A stretch of DNA of 64,000 nt from Phycomyces blakesleeanus NRRL 1555(-) (lineage: Eukaryota; Mucoromycota; Mucoromycetes; Mucorales; Phycomycetaceae): positions 930,001 through 994,000 of the forward strand of contig NW_017265139.1 of the NCBI RefSeq assembly GCF_001638985.1. Direction: 5' to 3'. Shown here piece by piece: positions 36,039-46,661 of this stretch. Under the pieces are notes generated by a model. That model was not told the DNA's origin. It saw only the letters and a program-made list of their open reading frames with translations, and searched no databases. Position numbers and translations under genes: made by a program. Each line of letters opens with the position of its first letter. The stretch's first letter is position 1.

Positions 36039-36996
36039 TTATCAATATCAGTTGATATTAATAAATTATGTTTTTAGAATATGTTACAACATTGTACAGT
36101 AAGTAGATAAATAAATGCCAAAATACCTCTTAATGTTTCATTCAGTGAGATAAACCCTGCTATCCCTTCTCACTTAAGACTTTAATTAATATTGACCAAT
36201 CATATATATATATATGTATGTGTGTATGTGTATTTGGAATAAAATAGCTCCAGCTGATAAGCGCAAATTTGCTGATATGTTTAAAAGTATTAAAGAAGAC
36301 ATTGCAAAGGAAGCTCGTATTGCTGCAGTGAAATTGAAGGAGGAGAAGAAAAAGGCGTTTATAGAACAGACTAGAACTAAGGATGCTAAGGAACTACTCG
36401 ATCGAGAATATGAAAAGGCATACAATGAATTAATCAAAGCAAATGAAATTCCAGGCAGTGAAAAAGACCCAAAGTCACACCCAAAACCACACCGAGAGAT
36501 ACACACAAAGACACAAATAGAGACACACCCAAACCCACCCAAAGAAGCGCCCAAAAAGGCATCCAAAAGGGCATCCAAAAAAGCATCTAAAAAGGCATCT
36601 AAAAAGACATCTAAAAAGGCATGCCAAAAGTGCGATGTTTCCCAAGCTGTAAAATCTCTAGTCGTTGGTACCCAGACAACTCCCCAAAGGCCTGTATTAT
36701 CTCTCATCAACAATCATTTAAAAAAAAATGAAAGTGTACCAATATCTTCCCAGACTTCTTCCGTGGAGCCCCCAAGAAAATACTCTCCAGTCGGCTTCGC
36801 TGAGGCGGCAAAAGAAGCTAGTAGGTTTAGGTCAGACAATCCTGACAACCTTGAAAAATATGATGACTATTTCTCAGGCAGAAAAGGCGAGGCAAATGTC
36901 AAATATGCCAAAAATCACAAGTATTCCCCACATGACCAGCATGACAGGCGCGGAAAGATCGTCAAACCCAAATGTTACAAAAAATGCCAAATGTAA
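35538..36996 (+). CDS. Lysine-rich protein of unknown function (5' end unclear)
   Basis: Phase-consistent exons 35538-35559, 35618-35697, 35886-35963 and 36248-36996, each bounded by good GT/AG sites with pyrimidine tracts, suggest a real spliced gene. The start codon was not found. The protein reads through CEHNPKSSKRNENPFRR, EKYEAIRVVKAIKSSF and APADKRKFADMFKSIKEDIAKE, then a charged helix, then a KKASKKASKK-type tract (about 36545-36625) like linker-histone tails, and a polar C-terminus ending KKCQM. No domain is recognised. The tract would suit DNA or RNA binding, but that is a guess. It sits between two MITEs and a CCCH zinc-finger gene and could be old element cargo. Frames on the minus strand here are shadows. 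Confidence 0.5.
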
Positions 36997-37636
36997 AAAT
37001 TGTGAAAAGGGTGGCAAACAGGACAAAAAGGATAAGCAGAAAAACTAGGATAACCAAGACAACCAAGACAACTAAGACAACCAGGATAGCCAGCAAAATA
37101 TGGATTGTGGTAAATCAATTTTATCTTGTCAACTTTAACAAAAAAGATAAAAAAAAATAGGACCATCTCTTTTTTCGTAAAATAAAATTAATTGAGTTGC
37201 TGGGGGTAACCACTTCTAACTAAAATGTTAAATTTGAGATAAAAGTAACTTTTGGAGATGGTCTAATTTTTCGTGATCCAAATATAAATAGCAGTAGTAG
37301 TTCTGAGGGAACCTGGTCAAATTTTGATACAACCAATTTCTCTTAATTAACAAACCCTTCACAAGTTCTCACGAATCTTCGTTCCTCAATTTCAAATCTT
37401 TCTTCTAAAAACAATCAAAAACTTCCTAAACTTTAACCCCCACAACATGGGTAATCATGACAATGTTGACATATTTGACAAAATCGACTGGCGCGTTAAC
37501 CGTGTCGATAATGAAATGGAATATAAGTACAGTAAAAATAAAAAGGTGGCGAATCACAAGACGAAAATCTGTTGGAGCAGTGCAAAAAAAATGCCGCCTT
37601 AATAACTAAAAGCCCGTGTACCAGTCTGTACCCATT
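36997..37636. other. Gap with ACCAAGACA repeat and a 52-codon frame
   Basis: (ACCAAGACA)-like repeats at 37048-37085 follow the lysine-rich gene. A small ATG frame (37447-37605, starting MGNHDNVDIFDKIDW) could be a first exon of the CCCH gene: splicing from AAG at about 37546 to the CAG near 37624 keeps frame, but the donor (GTGGCG) is poor. Confidence 0.35.
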
Positions 37637-38665
37637 ATGATCTCTGTCCCCGTTTCGCCATCAGAATCTACAGACTCTGATATATCAATGTTACTTTGTT
37701 TCAGCAAGAGTATATGCAAGAAAATGTCAAATTGCAATGTATTGGGCTGTAAATATATACATACCTCCATAAACACCTTTAACAACCTGCATCAATGTAA
37801 TTATGGTAATAGTTGCAAACGGTTAGCATGTCCTTATTTGCATGACTATACTATTCCTCCTCTTTACGATCAAAAGGTAAAGTCTGTTTGTCTTTTTTTT
37901 TTTAAAAAAAATAATAATCTTTGGGTGGCCAAATAATACAAATCACACACACAAAATTTATGCAATGCAATACCAAAAAAAAGGAGGGGGAAAGGTCTAG
38001 TTGATGTATATGTGCTAACTTACATGTGCTCAAAGTGCAAGTATGTTGGAAGTTGTACTCAACCTGGATATCGCTGTCGTTATACGCTGCAAAAACAACC
38101 CTCTGATTTTGTCAGCAAAATTCTTATTACGAAGGATAATAAGGGCAAAGAAGCCGACGAAATACCTGCTACAGAAAAAGAGGCATACACTACAGAGAAG
38201 GAAATATTCGTTGTAAAGAAAAATAGATATACAGAGAAAAGTAAATCAACCTTAGAAGAGAAAACGTCAACTTTATCAAAGGACATATCTACCGTAAATA
38301 AATATATGCGCATTGTAGATGAAAGAAACCCCACTGGAGAAGAAGCTATATACGTTAGGGATAAAACTTTGTGCACTAAGGATATATTAGTATCAACTGT
38401 AGAGAAATCTGGATCTCCCATAGAAAAGGCTGAATCTACTGAGGAGAAAACTTTGTCAATTTCAGGAAGGGTTGAACATACTGGAAAGAGAGTCAAAGTC
38501 ATTACACAGGATACGGAACCTGCTAGAAAGAAAATCAAAGCTATTGCACAAAAGACTAAACATATTTTAAAGGAACCCAGATCCACTGTAAAGAAGACTA
38601 GGCTTACTAGAAAAACAGCCAAATCCATTACAGAGGTGTCTAATTTTACTGGGAGATCTAGTTAA
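37637..38665 (+). CDS. Tandem CCCH (Nab2/ZC3H14-spaced) zinc-finger protein
   Basis: Exons 37637-37876 and 38036-38665 join in phase to 289 residues from the ATG at 37637; an upstream exon is possible. The intron ends with a consensus branch site (GCTAAC, about 38013) 20 bases before the AAAG acceptor, which removes in-frame stops. Two fingers with C-x5-C-x4-C-x3-H spacing lie back to back (CKKMSNCNVLGCKYIH and CNYGNSCKRLACPYLH), the spacing of Nab2/ZC3H14 poly(A)-RNA-binding fingers. A Cys-rich CKYVGSCTQPGYRC segment follows across the intron. The remaining ~190 residues are a degenerate short repeat around ST-x-EK and K(T/S), highly charged and probably disordered. RNA binding is likely from the finger type; partners unknown. 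Confidence 0.65.
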
Positions 38666-39645
38666 ACTCCACTGCAAAAAAATGTTACATGACGAATTTA
38701 GCTCATACGTTGTGAGCAGTAAACCCAATATGTGACGAAATCATGGTATAGCGTATCCTACATGTATATAAATGAATAAAGAAGAAGAGGAAGAAAAGGT
38801 TAAGTACATGTTTTTCTTTCTAATAAATTATTTTGACATATCTCTATATATTCTTAATTATAAAATTCCAAGAATGTAGTCAAATTAAATAATGTATATA
38901 ATGAAATCTTCAAATAAAACTGTGGAACAAATGAATGATATTTATTTCTGTGACGGACCCTTTTTATTGAATTACATGAGTACAAAAATAAATATAAAAA
39001 TAAAAGGTCTATATGTATGCACAAAGACACACTCACACACAATCATGTACATGTATGTATAAATATGTGCGTATTTTCTTTATTTTTCTTTGAAAAGGCA
39101 AATAATGATACAAGTTGAAGACTCGAACCAATTGCTCTTGCTAGTTAAAAGAAAAGAACTGGCAAGTCAGTCAGTCTTCAAGGTAGTCTTGAAAGTGAGA
39201 CTACTTGTTATTTTGGTTTTCACTCCCCCCTTTATTCATTTATTTATTTTCAAGACCGCAAACTGAGAAAAGTATTGGATAATTTATATTGAGATTACAA
39301 ACCAATTTATGCAAGATACAAGTTTGCCTTGGTTTGATACGGAATAAATAAACCGGGGGTACAAAGTGGGAGAAGGAAGAAAGCAAACCAAGAAAAGGAC
39401 AAAGGAATATGAAGATGAAGAAAAAGGACACAAATGGGAATTGTCCTTAAAACACAACTGTTTCGACATCTATGGCAAGCAATCAATAACCTAATCATTT
39501 GATATTAATCACGAGTCTTTCTTTTCTCTCTTTCTCTCTTTCTCTCTCTTTCTCTCTCTTTTCCTCTTTCTTTCCTCTCTTCCTTCTTCTTCTCCTTCTC
39601 CTTATTACTTCTCTTTCTTGATTCCTAAATTCTTTCACGGTGACG
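38666..39645. other. Intergenic, no gene
   Basis: AT-rich. Ends in a TTTCTCTC/TTCTTC pyrimidine tract (39518-39612) directly ahead of the F-box start. Small minus-strand frames at 39240-39498 are out of phase with each other and start at non-ATG codons. Confidence 0.5.
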
Positions 39646-41073
39646 ATGCAGCTACAAACTTGGCCAAAAAAAGACAGCACCAAAGAGTCTCGCTTATTAC
39701 AGCTGCCTAACGAAATATTAGAAGATATCTTGCATAGAACCGCAAAAATCGAAAGAGATGACGGCTGCCAATTTCTGGGCTGGCAGTATCCAGAGTATCG
39801 ATACAGTGACCTCAAATCAGTTGCCCTTGCCTGCAGAAGATTATTTATCCTCTGTGCGCCTTACCTCTGGAGAGATAAAGAATTCATATTGCCTCGAGAA
39901 GATGATGAAAAGAGCGACTCTGTTCCTGTCCAGATCGCAACCGACATTTTATCTCAACCTGCCCTTTTTCTGCCACGCCAACTCGGGTCTTATGTACGGT
40001 CCCTCAGTCGAGATCTAACCAATGCAGCGAATTATGACTTGGCTAACTCTAGCTTGATGGCTCGGCTTGTCTGCAATTTACGGGCTCTCCGGATTGACTT
40101 TCACTCCAAATTTCGACTGGAGCACTATGGTATCAAGTTCTTTGCACAACATTGCCCCCATCTATCCGAGCTTTATCTTGAACATTGTCGAGATACATAT
40201 GACGATTTCAACTCGCTTTTAGAATACCCACGGCCGCTCGTCTCTCTAACCTTACTAAGCTGTACCATAAAACAAACAACCCTACAGAAAATTATCGAAC
40301 TCTCAAAACATTCTCTCGACAGTCTGTTGCTCCAAAGAGTTCGGCTAGAACCCGAATTGATCGACTATCACACCCAAAGTCCTCCCGCAGTCACAACAAT
40401 CCCCACATCCGTCTATCTCCATCTCTTTTCATTCCTTCATCTAACCCGGCTTGCTCTGTCTGACTCATTGTCTCATTCTGTTCTCGAACAGATTGTACAG
40501 GGATCTCCCCGATTAGAGAAACTTGCAATCATCATTCACGAAACTAGCCCCATTTTAGTCACACGATGCATCGTTCTTTTAGTCCAACTCGATCGACTCG
40601 TCATTCTCTCACTCGCCTTTCGCCGTATCCATCCACTCTCGGTAGTCTACGAAAGGATTGCATGTTTTGCACCTGCAAACGTCTGGACCTATTTTGCGTC
40701 AAATCTGCCTAACCTTCACCTCATCCACATATCTGCATCTAAGCTCCTGCTTCACGCAGACTTCTTTGCAAGTATTTTGGATGGAAGTCGGTGTCGGATA
40801 CCTCACATTATGCTTCACCACATTGCTTGGGTCAGTGGCACTAGTCAGCAGCTGACATCTTTACCAGATGATGAAGCTCTTTTGAATGAATATCGACGAA
40901 ATGTGGCTAGTGCACAAGATAATATTGAGGCATGGCAACAAGAGCCTATTTGGCAGGATGCATGTGGATCATTTTTGACATGGGAACAGGCGAGTGCAAA
41001 GGGATTTCGTTGTTTCAACGAGTCAGATAGAGTGTGTTTTGTCCAAGGCTTTGAAAGTTGGACAAAGCATTAG
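39646..41073 (+). CDS. F-box protein with leucine-rich C-terminal region
   Basis: Intronless, 475 residues from the ATG at 39646 (the open frame extends to a GTG six bases earlier). An F-box motif lies at about 14-60 (LLQLPNEILEDILHRT ... SLACRRL-like 'VALACRRLFILCAPYLWRD'), the Skp1-binding segment of SCF ubiquitin ligases. The rest is rich in Leu with irregular LRR-like strands (HCPHLSELYLEHC, LVSLTLLSC, LTRLALSDS, SPRLEKLAII, LPNLHLIHIS), suggesting a curved substrate-binding solenoid. F-box/LRR genes of this plan are numerous in Mucorales. Substrate unknown. Confidence 0.85.
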   Translation: MQLQTWPKKDSTKESRLLQLPNEILEDILHRTAKIERDDGCQFLGWQYPEYRYSDLKSVALACRRLFILCAPYLWRDKEFILPREDDEKSDSVPVQIATDILSQPALFLPRQLGSYVRSLSRDLTNAANYDLANSSLMARLVCNLRALRIDFHSKFRLEHYGIKFFAQHCPHLSELYLEHCRDTYDDFNSLLEYPRPLVSLTLLSCTIKQTTLQKIIELSKHSLDSLLLQRVRLEPELIDYHTQSPPAVTTIPTSVYLHLFSFLHLTRLALSDSLSHSVLEQIVQGSPRLEKLAIIIHETSPILVTRCIVLLVQLDRLVILSLAFRRIHPLSVVYERIACFAPANVWTYFASNLPNLHLIHISASKLLLHADFFASILDGSRCRIPHIMLHHIAWVSGTSQQLTSLPDDEALLNEYRRNVASAQDNIEAWQQEPIWQDACGSFLTWEQASAKGFRCFNESDRVCFVQGFESWTKH

Positions 41074-41132
41074 AAGCTTAAATGTATAAATATGCATATA
41101 TGCACAAGTAGTGTGTTTGTATACATACATGC

Positions 41133-41164
<32 letters not shown>

Positions 41165-42539
41165 CTGTTTTTGGTTTGTTTGTTTTTGCTTTTTGTTTTG
41201 TCATTGTGCACTGTATACATGTATTATTATCACTATTATTATTACTATTTTTTGAAGAAAAGGTAAAGAAGTTGAAGATGAAGAGATGAAACCCTAACCA
41301 TTACTATTTATTATATTTTCCATCAACTACAACAACCAAAGAAATGGATCAATATTTATGTAAAGAGATATATGAAAATATTTTGGTATTTTCACATCCC
41401 TATTGCCCCTATTTAAAAAAAAAAAGACCCCGGATCTTTTTTCTTCTTATTTTTCTTTAGGCAGTAATACAGAACAACAACAAAAGGAATACATTTAATG
41501 TTAAATGGTTTAATATGCCAAGTTACACAGTCTTGTAAAGATTATTCTTATTCTTATTTGTTAAAAAGAAGACAAAAGAATCGAAGACCCAAATTGGTGA
41601 ATTAAGGAAAAGAAGGAGTTGGAAGAGGTAAAGGGAAAGGGTAAAAAAGAAAGAAAGAGGGAGAGATTGAAGGGAGAGGAATGGAGTATCATACAGTGCT
41701 TCTGCTTGAGATTGAGACAAATAATGATTATTTTTTGGTAGAATATTCTACCTGTAAAAATCTAAATTTCTGTATAAAGAAAACCTTGTTCGATACGGCG
41801 ACATAACTTGTAGATAATAGGCTATTAGTCTCAAAAGAACAGAGGTAGTCTATGACAGTTATTTAAAGTCACTTCTGCAATCTGATATATATATATATAA
41901 CATTCACATCTCTATTACACACCATCTCGCAACTTTGGCAAGCAAAGATGCTTGTGAAAGCGATCAAAACATTTGTAAGCTTGTTTTGATTACAAAGGCG
42001 GCAAATTTTTAAGACAAAAAACTAAGGCATTGTTCGCCAAGTCTTGCAAAGTTGTTAAGTTTACTAGGTTTATCTTGTGATTCTGAAATTCCCAAAATCT
42101 GCCACAAGAAGGTCTTCACCCTTTTATCTTTTCTTTAATTTTCTGTACAGAACACACAGGCAACTCCTTAATGATGACCTTTAATTTTGAAAGCATCTTT
42201 ACCTTTCATTCTTGTACCGAAAGCAATGATAGGAAAATTAGAGGGGTCATGGTCAATTTTTTTTGGTCGTCATTAACTAATATGCTTACCATTTATTCCC
42301 GAGCTCGCTATATACACAGATAAAGTTGGAGGCATTTTTCGACAGTATTTTAATTGTTGAAGGTCAATATCTGCTTTAAATACAAGAAGATGTAGTTTAA
42401 ATAACCCAAGCAGAAAGTAATATAGGCGGCTTGTCTTGTGGGAATATTTAAAGAGGGTGTATTATAGACCCTTTTGATTCATTATTTGTTTCCTGTGTTG
42501 ATATTCTAATCGACCCAATCATTGTGTTGCATTCCTTTT
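41074..42539. other. Intergenic, no gene
   Basis: Contains (ATAC)n/(TA)n at 41123-41163, a purine tract at about 41600-41680, and mixed sequence from 41760 onward with no readable frame. Confidence 0.5.
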
Positions 42540-42549
42540 GTGAGCATCT

Positions 42550-42920
42550 TTTAATTTCGTGTGGCTGTGCTGTGCGGTGTAGTGCTATGCTGTGTAGTGC
42601 TATGCTATGTAGTGCTATGTAGTGTTGTGTAGTGCTGTGCAGTGCTATGTAGTGCTATGTAGTGCTGTGTAGTGCTGTGTAGTGCTGTGCTATGTAGTGC
42701 TATGTAGTGTTGTGTAGTGCTGTGCAGTGATGTGCTATGTAGTGCTGTGTAGTGCTGTGTAGTGCTGTGCTATGTAGTGCTGTGCTATGTAGTGCTGTGT
42801 AGTGCTGTGTAGTGCTGTGTAGTGCTGTGTAGTGCTGTGTAGTGCTGTGTAGTGCTGTGTAGTGCTGTGTAGTGCTGTGTAGTGCTGTGTAGTGCTTTGT
42901 TGTGTTGTGTTGTGTTGTGC
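42550..42920. repeat. Minisatellite of a 10-bp unit
   Basis: More than 30 imperfect copies of TGTAGTGCTG and single-base variants (TATGTAGTGC), most homogeneous at 42793-42893. On the minus strand it translates to a Thr/Gln/His/Leu repeat, since 10-bp units cycle all frames. Confidence 0.92.
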
Positions 42921-43560
42921 CATGAATAATGAACATGTTTGGAAAATAATTGACATTTTGTTCTGGTAAATTCTTGACAATGCCAGGCTGAATAAATTTG
43001 GCAGCGATCATGCCCACTTTCCTTTGGTTGTCTTTTAACAGTCTAAAAGGTAGGTTCGTCAACGGATAGCGAGTTTTTGTCAAATGTATTTGGAACCCCT
43101 CTTTAATTGTCATTCTCTGCCAGATGCTTTGTATTTTTTTGTCTTGTTCTGGGACATATGACCCCAAATACCCCTCTTGTGGAACTCCATTCAGAGACAT
43201 CAAGTAGTAATCCTAATAGAATGATATAATCACTGATATGTTTGTGGCTCGCGGTTTTTTTTTGCTGATACGGACTGTAGTATTGTGGCTTAAGATTATT
43301 TTCTAGGATTATTTTGCTCGATATTTGAGTTAGTGTATATGGGTGAGTTTATTGGTTTCTATCATTGCTCTCCTCCACTCTCCCTTTCTTGATTGCTCGC
43401 AATAAGGTCGGGTTTAAATAGCTTTTTATTATTTCCGGGGTACTTACATAACATTCATATCGAATCCTTACTCTTTTCATTTTGACTTTCAAAGCTAACT
43501 TTTGTTTACTATTACAAGACACTTTAAACACTAATATTCTTTGTACAAATTGTAAGCTTA
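42700..43560 (-). CDS. Unrecognised protein, reads into the minisatellite
   Basis: On the minus strand an exon ending RIRYECY (43448 upward, first in-frame ATG at 43480, open further to about 43560) is followed by GTAAGT, and an exon starting at 43212 continues in phase as DYYLMSLNGVPQEGYLGSYV. The second exon encodes ~100 well-mixed residues (IWQRMTIKEGF, PFRLLKDNQRKVGMIAAKF, FPNMFII) and then runs without a stop into the 10-bp minisatellite until 42700. The composition of the non-repeat part looks like genuine protein. No family recognised. The true C-terminus may be cut off by repeat expansion, so gene or pseudogene is undecided. Confidence 0.4.
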
Positions 43561-46500
43561 TAACAAAAAAAAAGGTACATTTTGCTTAAGAAGGTGGAAA
43601 AGAAAGTTATATTAATGACTGTGGAAGCAAAGGTTTCAGCAACAATAATAAATATAATAATAGGATATAAAGGCTAATAATAAAATGCATCATGTTGAAT
43701 GTACCTTCAACTTTTTGAATATTTTTTCTTTAAAAAAATTGAACCAATTATTAATTGTTATTATTTTCTGGAAAATTGCACAAAATTATAATTTAATATT
43801 ACACTTTTTGCTTTTTGTTTCAAAAGTGTATATATCATTAAAGAAAACTATAGTCACTAAGAGACAATGAGGCATTTTTATAAAAGGGGTTAGGATCGAT
43901 CAAGAAGGATATTTATATGAAAACAGACCGTCAAAAAATAGCCCATTTTCATTACTCATATATTTTCTGCTTTTTTTCTTGACTTTTTGGAAAGAGAAAA
44001 CGGTTGTTTAAAAGATTAAACCAAGTAAAACAAATAGATTCATTCCTTGTATGAAATTTGGCTCGTGCAGACATTAGGTTGTCTATAGATAATTAATTAT
44101 TAAGCACTATTGCCATGTCTTTCTTTTTCTTTGTACTCGTATACCTTTTATTTATATATTATTGCAGGTTTTTTTTTGGGTACCTATGTAAGAAAGTCTT
44201 GACTATTTGACTCGCACTACTACTAACATTAATATGGATTTGTTTTAATTTCTTAAGTCCAAAAGATGGTTGGGATGACAAAAAGGCTTTTTAGTGTGTA
44301 CGTGTGTATGCATACAGTCTGATGAATAAGGAGAGACGGGGGGGTAGTGACGCTGTTCTTGGCAAGAATGAAAGGAATTCTTCTAGGATTGTTTGTATAT
44401 CACAACAATTTATTTGTTTTTATTCGATAGTCTACGGAATTTAAGCTGTCATTCTGTGGAACAAGCTGGATGCATAATAGTAAAAGAAAAGAGACATCCT
44501 TGTCACAATGATATCTCTCTTTTGACACACTATTCTTCTTTGTGGTTATATTTTACATCTCCTGTGTTTGTCAATTAGTGTGGTTTTTATTTTTATTCTT
44601 ATTTCTCCAATGGGGGTTTCAACTTCTTTCTTGATTCTGAAATCCAGTGGTTAATATTTGATATTAAATAAATAAAAATATAAGAGAGGGCGTTTCTCTT
44701 CAAGAATAAACATTAGTATTTCATCATCCAACGTTATTTTTGCTATTGAAAATAATAATAAAAAAGGATAATAGGGTTATGTTTGTTGTATTCTATGAAA
44801 TCTACTCAAGCACCCGTTATTATTATTTGACCTTTAAATCGTTTTACTTATACGTACATGCATGCGTATATGTATCGATGTGCAGTAGAGTCCTGTGGAT
44901 CTTAACAACAAATAATAACACTTGCGCCAATTGATAATTTATATGCACCCTGATTTTCGATATAATTGACAGTAAAACGTACGCGTCTAGTTTTTTGTCT
45001 TTGCCTTAATTTTTTTTTGTGTCTCAACTTTTGTGGTATTTTGAATAGTATTCTTATTATTCTTATAGTAAAATACTAATTAACAGCTGTAGAAAAAAAA
45101 AGTATAAACCTTTCTTGTATTTCTTAAAGAGCTCAGGTTTGGAACCAGTTTTTATTTTATGGTATTCTGAGTATTAATAACTAAGATTATATCCAATTAA
45201 AAGTTGGCGGTAAGTTAAATCGGTGTTTTGGTTATATATTTATTTTGATTTTGTGCTTGCGTCATCTTTTATTTATTTTATATATAAAATAAATAATAAA
45301 TCAAAAGGCGTCTTTTTAGTGGCTAAGACCAAGCGTGTTCGTACCGGGCATAGGCTTAGGATGTATAAATAAGAAAGAAATCCATAAAACTGTAGTAAGA
45401 AAGAATAAAAAGGAAAGGGTGATTGAGACACCGCTTAAGGAAGAGGGCAACTAATGTATGCATAAAAAAAAGTCTCCGACACATTACTTTGATATTGCAC
45501 GAAAGGAGCATGTCGAGGTAACTTTTTGTGTGCAGATCCTCTGGAATGACCAGACAAGAGACAGAGAAACTGGTCCCACCTTCCTTGGTACAAACTAACT
45601 AAATAAATAAGCAGCAACAGCAGCAGCCACAACTGAAAAGTTTTTATTTATTTTTTATTTGTCTATTTGAATTCTAGATAAAGCCAACATAAACCAACGA
45701 GAAGATTTTTGATACGATTATAGAGTAGAAGAATATATATATATAAAAGTGTGTGTGTGTGTAAATAGAATATTCAAGTAACTTTATAAGCTATAGCTTA
45801 GTCGTCATCTTGGTCGCATTATTCATTCCAATTAGCTTCTTTCTCTCTTGTCTATTTTGTGCCCTAAATTTGTATCTTTTGATAAAAAACAAATTCATCG
45901 ACTCATTCTAATTCTTATTTTATTAATTTATACTTTTGCATTACTTTATCTTACTGTTTTAGACATAATAATTATATATATATAACCAATAAAGAAAGAA
46001 AGAAAAAAGAACCTTTGTGATTCTCTCCTGTTAGAAATTACCATCAATTTATACTCATTATCCTTCAAGAAAGAAAGAAATTAAAAGTACAGTATTAGAA
46101 TTCAGTGTTTAGTAAAGGGCTACAAGATTGGTTGCCAAGGTAACGAAAATATTAATCATAATCATAATAAAATAAAGTATATATATACATAAAAAAAAAA
46201 TCAAACATTATTGTGGCCAGTGATATTTCTCCTTTGTGTTATAATGTTACACACAAATATGGTTTACACGTGACTAGCTTTTATTTATATTCCGCTATTT
46301 TTCTGCGTCACCCTAAAATGTCACATTTTTTTTTTCTTTTTTTTTTCTTTCAACAGCTATAAAAAGGCGATTTTGATTTCTTGCTGAATTGAATCAACCA
46401 CATCCATTCACAGAATTTATTCCATATTTTCTCTCTCCCTCACTTTCTATTCTTCTTCTTCTTCTTCTTCTTACTTACTTATACACATACCTTTAAGTAC

Positions 46501-46661
46501 CAATTATCTGGTCAATTCTCACTACCACTGCCAAAAAGACGCCAGATAATATTTTACTTATATACTTCTTAGTTATAATTATAATAGTTACATATATTAC
46601 GTATAAATTTTCAGAAGTAAAAAAAAAAAAAAAATAAGAAAAGCAAACATAAAAAATCACC
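43561..46661. other. Long intergenic region, no gene
   Basis: About 3.1 kb. Mostly AT-rich with A/T runs; includes (TG)n at 45750-45762 and a CTTCTTCTT tract at 46450-46472 before the NELF-A-like start. The region from 46340 holds a pyrimidine-rich promoter/leader. Frames here are short and unsupported. Confidence 0.5.

Noticed and set aside
38080..38628. 182-codon hydrophobic minus-strand frame
   Set aside because: Exact shadow of the ST-x-EK repeat of the CCCH gene; its hydrophobicity arises from the reverse complement of Lys/Glu codons.
39080..39160. GGTTCGAGTC-like B box on the minus strand, considered as a tRNA gene
   Set aside because: Flanking bases do not form a T-stem or an acceptor stem.
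42550..42920. Regular repeat array considered as a CRISPR
   Set aside because: Contiguous 10-bp units without spacers in a eukaryotic genome: a minisatellite.
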